The notes under the pieces were generated by a model that ran no database searches, had not been told where the DNA came from, and saw only the letters and a list, made by a program, of their open reading frames with translations. This document shows, in pieces, positions 13,807 to 15,146 of a stretch of 15,146 nt of DNA (position 1 is the stretch's first letter; the number at the start of each line of letters is the position of its first letter). Made by a program: the position numbers and the translations under genes. The stretch is taken from NCBI GenBank assembly GCA_027296665.1, contig JAPUIV010000090.1:1-15146 (forward strand). The letters run 5' to 3'. The DNA comes from Acidobacteriota bacterium (lineage in GTDB: Bacteria > Acidobacteriota > Polarisedimenticolia > JAPUIV01).

Positions 13807-15146
13807 ATTAGGAAACACACCTCGTTCCCCCGATCCTGGGTATCGCCCCTCCTGGTTCTGCTGGTTCCGATCACCCTCTTCGCCGGCCCCGCCGGCGGGG
13901 GAAGGACATCCGACCTCCCCGGACCGATAGCGGACTTCCTCAACCAGATCAAGGAGGAGTTCGAACACGCGAAGTATCAGTACATCACAAATCTTTCCAT
14001 CTCGAAACGAGGCCGTCCCGTGGGGTACGAGATCCCCGTCTACTCGACCGTTCAGGGTCCGGTGGGAGAATATGTCATGGACTGGGCGATGCGGAGGGGG
14101 CTGTCCAGTCCGTGGTGGGACATCAAACGGCGATCCCTGGAGAACATCGATACCATTCCGGCGAAGGGGTTCAGGTCGGTCGGCTTCCACCAGAGACAGA
14201 TCCTGAAGAAAGATCTGTACGCCATCGGCACCTCCGATAATTTTTTGATTCACTACATTCTCCGGGAAAGCCTGGGCAAACAGATCCGCCTGGAAAGCCA
14301 GTCGATCATCATTGGCGATGAGATCTTCACCGGTAAAAACCTGGTGATGAAGGTGATCGTACCCAACCCCTTCGAGCCAAAACATTACGCCCTGTTGATC
14401 GCCGCCACCAGCGAGGCGGCCCTGATGAACCTGGAAGATCTGAATGAAGACCAGTACGATCTGGCCCTGTACCGGGGAAAGAGGCTCCTCGCGACCGGGA
14501 ACTTTGACAGAACGGAAAAGGAATGGATCCTCAAGCCGCTGGGGATACGGCGCCAGAACTGGTCGATCGAGCAGTACGGCCCCCTCACCCAGTACTCCCG
14601 GACCGGGCAGTTCCTGAATCCGGAATGGATCCTCGAAAGAATGCGGGCGGTGACCGCCTTCCTCCGCCTGCCGGATGAGGAGGAGATCCGCCTGTTTGTC
14701 TATCCCACCCTCAAGGAAAAGGCCGGGGAGAGCGGTGATCGAAACTACACCCATCTGGATCTCGCCGGAGGGGGGATCCATACCGCCGCGACCCGCGGTG
14801 ACGCCCTCGGCCCTTTCATCACCGAAATCCTGGTCTACCGGAAATTCGGCATGACCGGCGGACCTTTACTTCGCCGGGGTTTCGCGACCGGGATCGACCA
14901 GCAATTATCAGGATCGAGGAGTTGTGAAGAGCATGAACGACACCGGCTCGGGGCTCTTATCTCCATCAAAACCTCCCTGGAGAATGGACGCGGTTTAAAT
15001 GTTGAAAAGTTGGGAATCCTCATCCGCTTCCTCATCAACCGGGACGGATTTGTCCGGTTCGAGCAGTTCTTTTCCGGCGTGGATGGAGCCTTTGCCAGAA
15101 GGTTCAAGAATTTTTACGGATCCCGGCCGGTCGAATTCGAGGAGGA
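13807..15146 (+). CDS. Secreted protein with degenerate gluzincin-like C-terminal region, ATT start, 3' end outside window
   Basis: A frame open for 446 codons to the window edge, with no ATG, GTG or TTG near its beginning. Read from ATT 13807, the N-terminus is a convincing signal peptide: RKHTSFPRSW, then PLLVLLVPITLFAG, cleaving near Ala-Gly about residue 26. AGGGAG lies 6 nt upstream. The mature part starts with a predicted amphipathic helix (IADFLNQIKEEF). Residues 165-240 look beta-rich (KNLVMKVIVPNPFEP, YDLALYRGKRLLATG). The end (about 300-446) resembles the back half of Peptidase_MA-like gluzincins (LIRFLINRDGFVRFEQFF, then a helix ending FYGSRPVEFEE). No HExxH is present, and the place of the downstream Glu-Gly is Arg-Gly, so it may be an inactive homologue. 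The gene follows aceA by 18 bp. Family assignment is tentative; the coding status is well supported. Confidence 0.72.
   Translation, partial: MRKHTSFPRSWVSPLLVLLVPITLFAGPAGGGRTSDLPGPIADFLNQIKEEFEHAKYQYITNLSISKRGRPVGYEIPVYSTVQGPVGEYVMDWAMRRGLSSPWWDIKRRSLENIDTIPAKGFRSVGFHQRQILKKDLYAIGTSDNFLIHYILRESLGKQIRLESQSIIIGDEIFTGKNLVMKVIVPNPFEPKHYALLIAATSEAALMNLEDLNEDQYDLALYRGKRLLATGNFDRTEKEWILKPLGIRRQNWSIEQYGPLTQYSRTGQFLNPEWILERMRAVTAFLRLPDEEEIRLFVYPTLKEKAGESGDRNYTHLDLAGGGIHTAATRGDALGPFITEILVYRKFGMTGGPLLRRGFATGIDQQLSGSRSCEEHERHRLGALISIKTSLENGRGLNVEKLGILIRFLINRDGFVRFEQFFSGVDGAFARRFKNFYGSRPVEFEE

Noticed and set aside
13732..14781. 349-aa minus-strand open frame overlapping aceA's end and the last gene
   Set aside because: Its composition is rich in Gln, Gly, His, Arg and Pro with no signal peptide or domain, and it overlaps the conserved C-terminus of isocitrate lyase. 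The plus-strand frame here is open for 446 codons with a signal peptide and ribosome site, so this is its shadow.

Overview
The window is a moderately GC-rich chromosomal stretch from a Gram-negative bacterium: it encodes a lipoprotein with a lipobox and several proteins with Sec-type signal peptides. The gene set (a FadI-like thiolase, adrenodoxin-type ferredoxin reductase and both glyoxylate-shunt enzymes) suggests a heterotroph that can grow on fatty acids or acetate. The secreted aspartyl-protease/PDZ protein and the metallopeptidase-like protein are family types common in Acidobacteriota, deltaproteobacterial and candidate-phylum genomes. The sequence alone does not fix the phylum. No mobile element, CRISPR array, tRNA or rRNA was seen.

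Layout. (1) 3-1774 (+): 3' part of a thiolase, overlapping by ATGA a zinc-free MDR quinone-oxidoreductase-like gene. (2) 1790-2698 (-): alpha/beta-hydrolase lipoprotein, convergent with the MDR gene. A short upstream region with a perfect 16-bp palindrome separates it from the divergent gene 2956-4209 (+), a secreted two-lobed retropepsin-like protein with a C-terminal PDZ domain. (3) 4210-4524: non-coding. (4) 4525-5892 (+): ferredoxin-NADP+ reductase, convergent with 5947-6285 (-), a small secreted protein with ten cysteines. The minus-strand terminator of the small gene abuts the reductase stop codon. (5) 6566-9064 (+): CPA2-type cation/proton antiporter fused to TrkA-N, TrkA-C and a PTS EIIA-like domain, convergent with 9085-10347 (-), a GT87-type membrane glycosyltransferase. 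(6) 10348-10851: a 504-bp non-coding stretch with a promoter, a densely structured putative RNA (about 10456-10734) ending in a very strong intrinsic terminator, then a separate promoter. (7) 10852-15146 (+): aceB (malate synthase), aceA (isocitrate lyase) and an incomplete secreted protein whose frame runs off the window and seems to start at ATT.

How it fits together: thiolase and MDR reductase point to acyl-CoA degradation, and aceBA would assimilate the resulting acetyl-CoA. The ferredoxin reductase exchanges electrons between NADP(H) and ferredoxin. The rest are envelope proteins.

The items most worth a second look are the cysteine-rich protein, whose ten cysteines are spaced with exact mirror symmetry (every proposed pair sums to 133), the structured RNA upstream of aceBA, and the ATT-initiated secreted protein at the end of the aceBA cluster.
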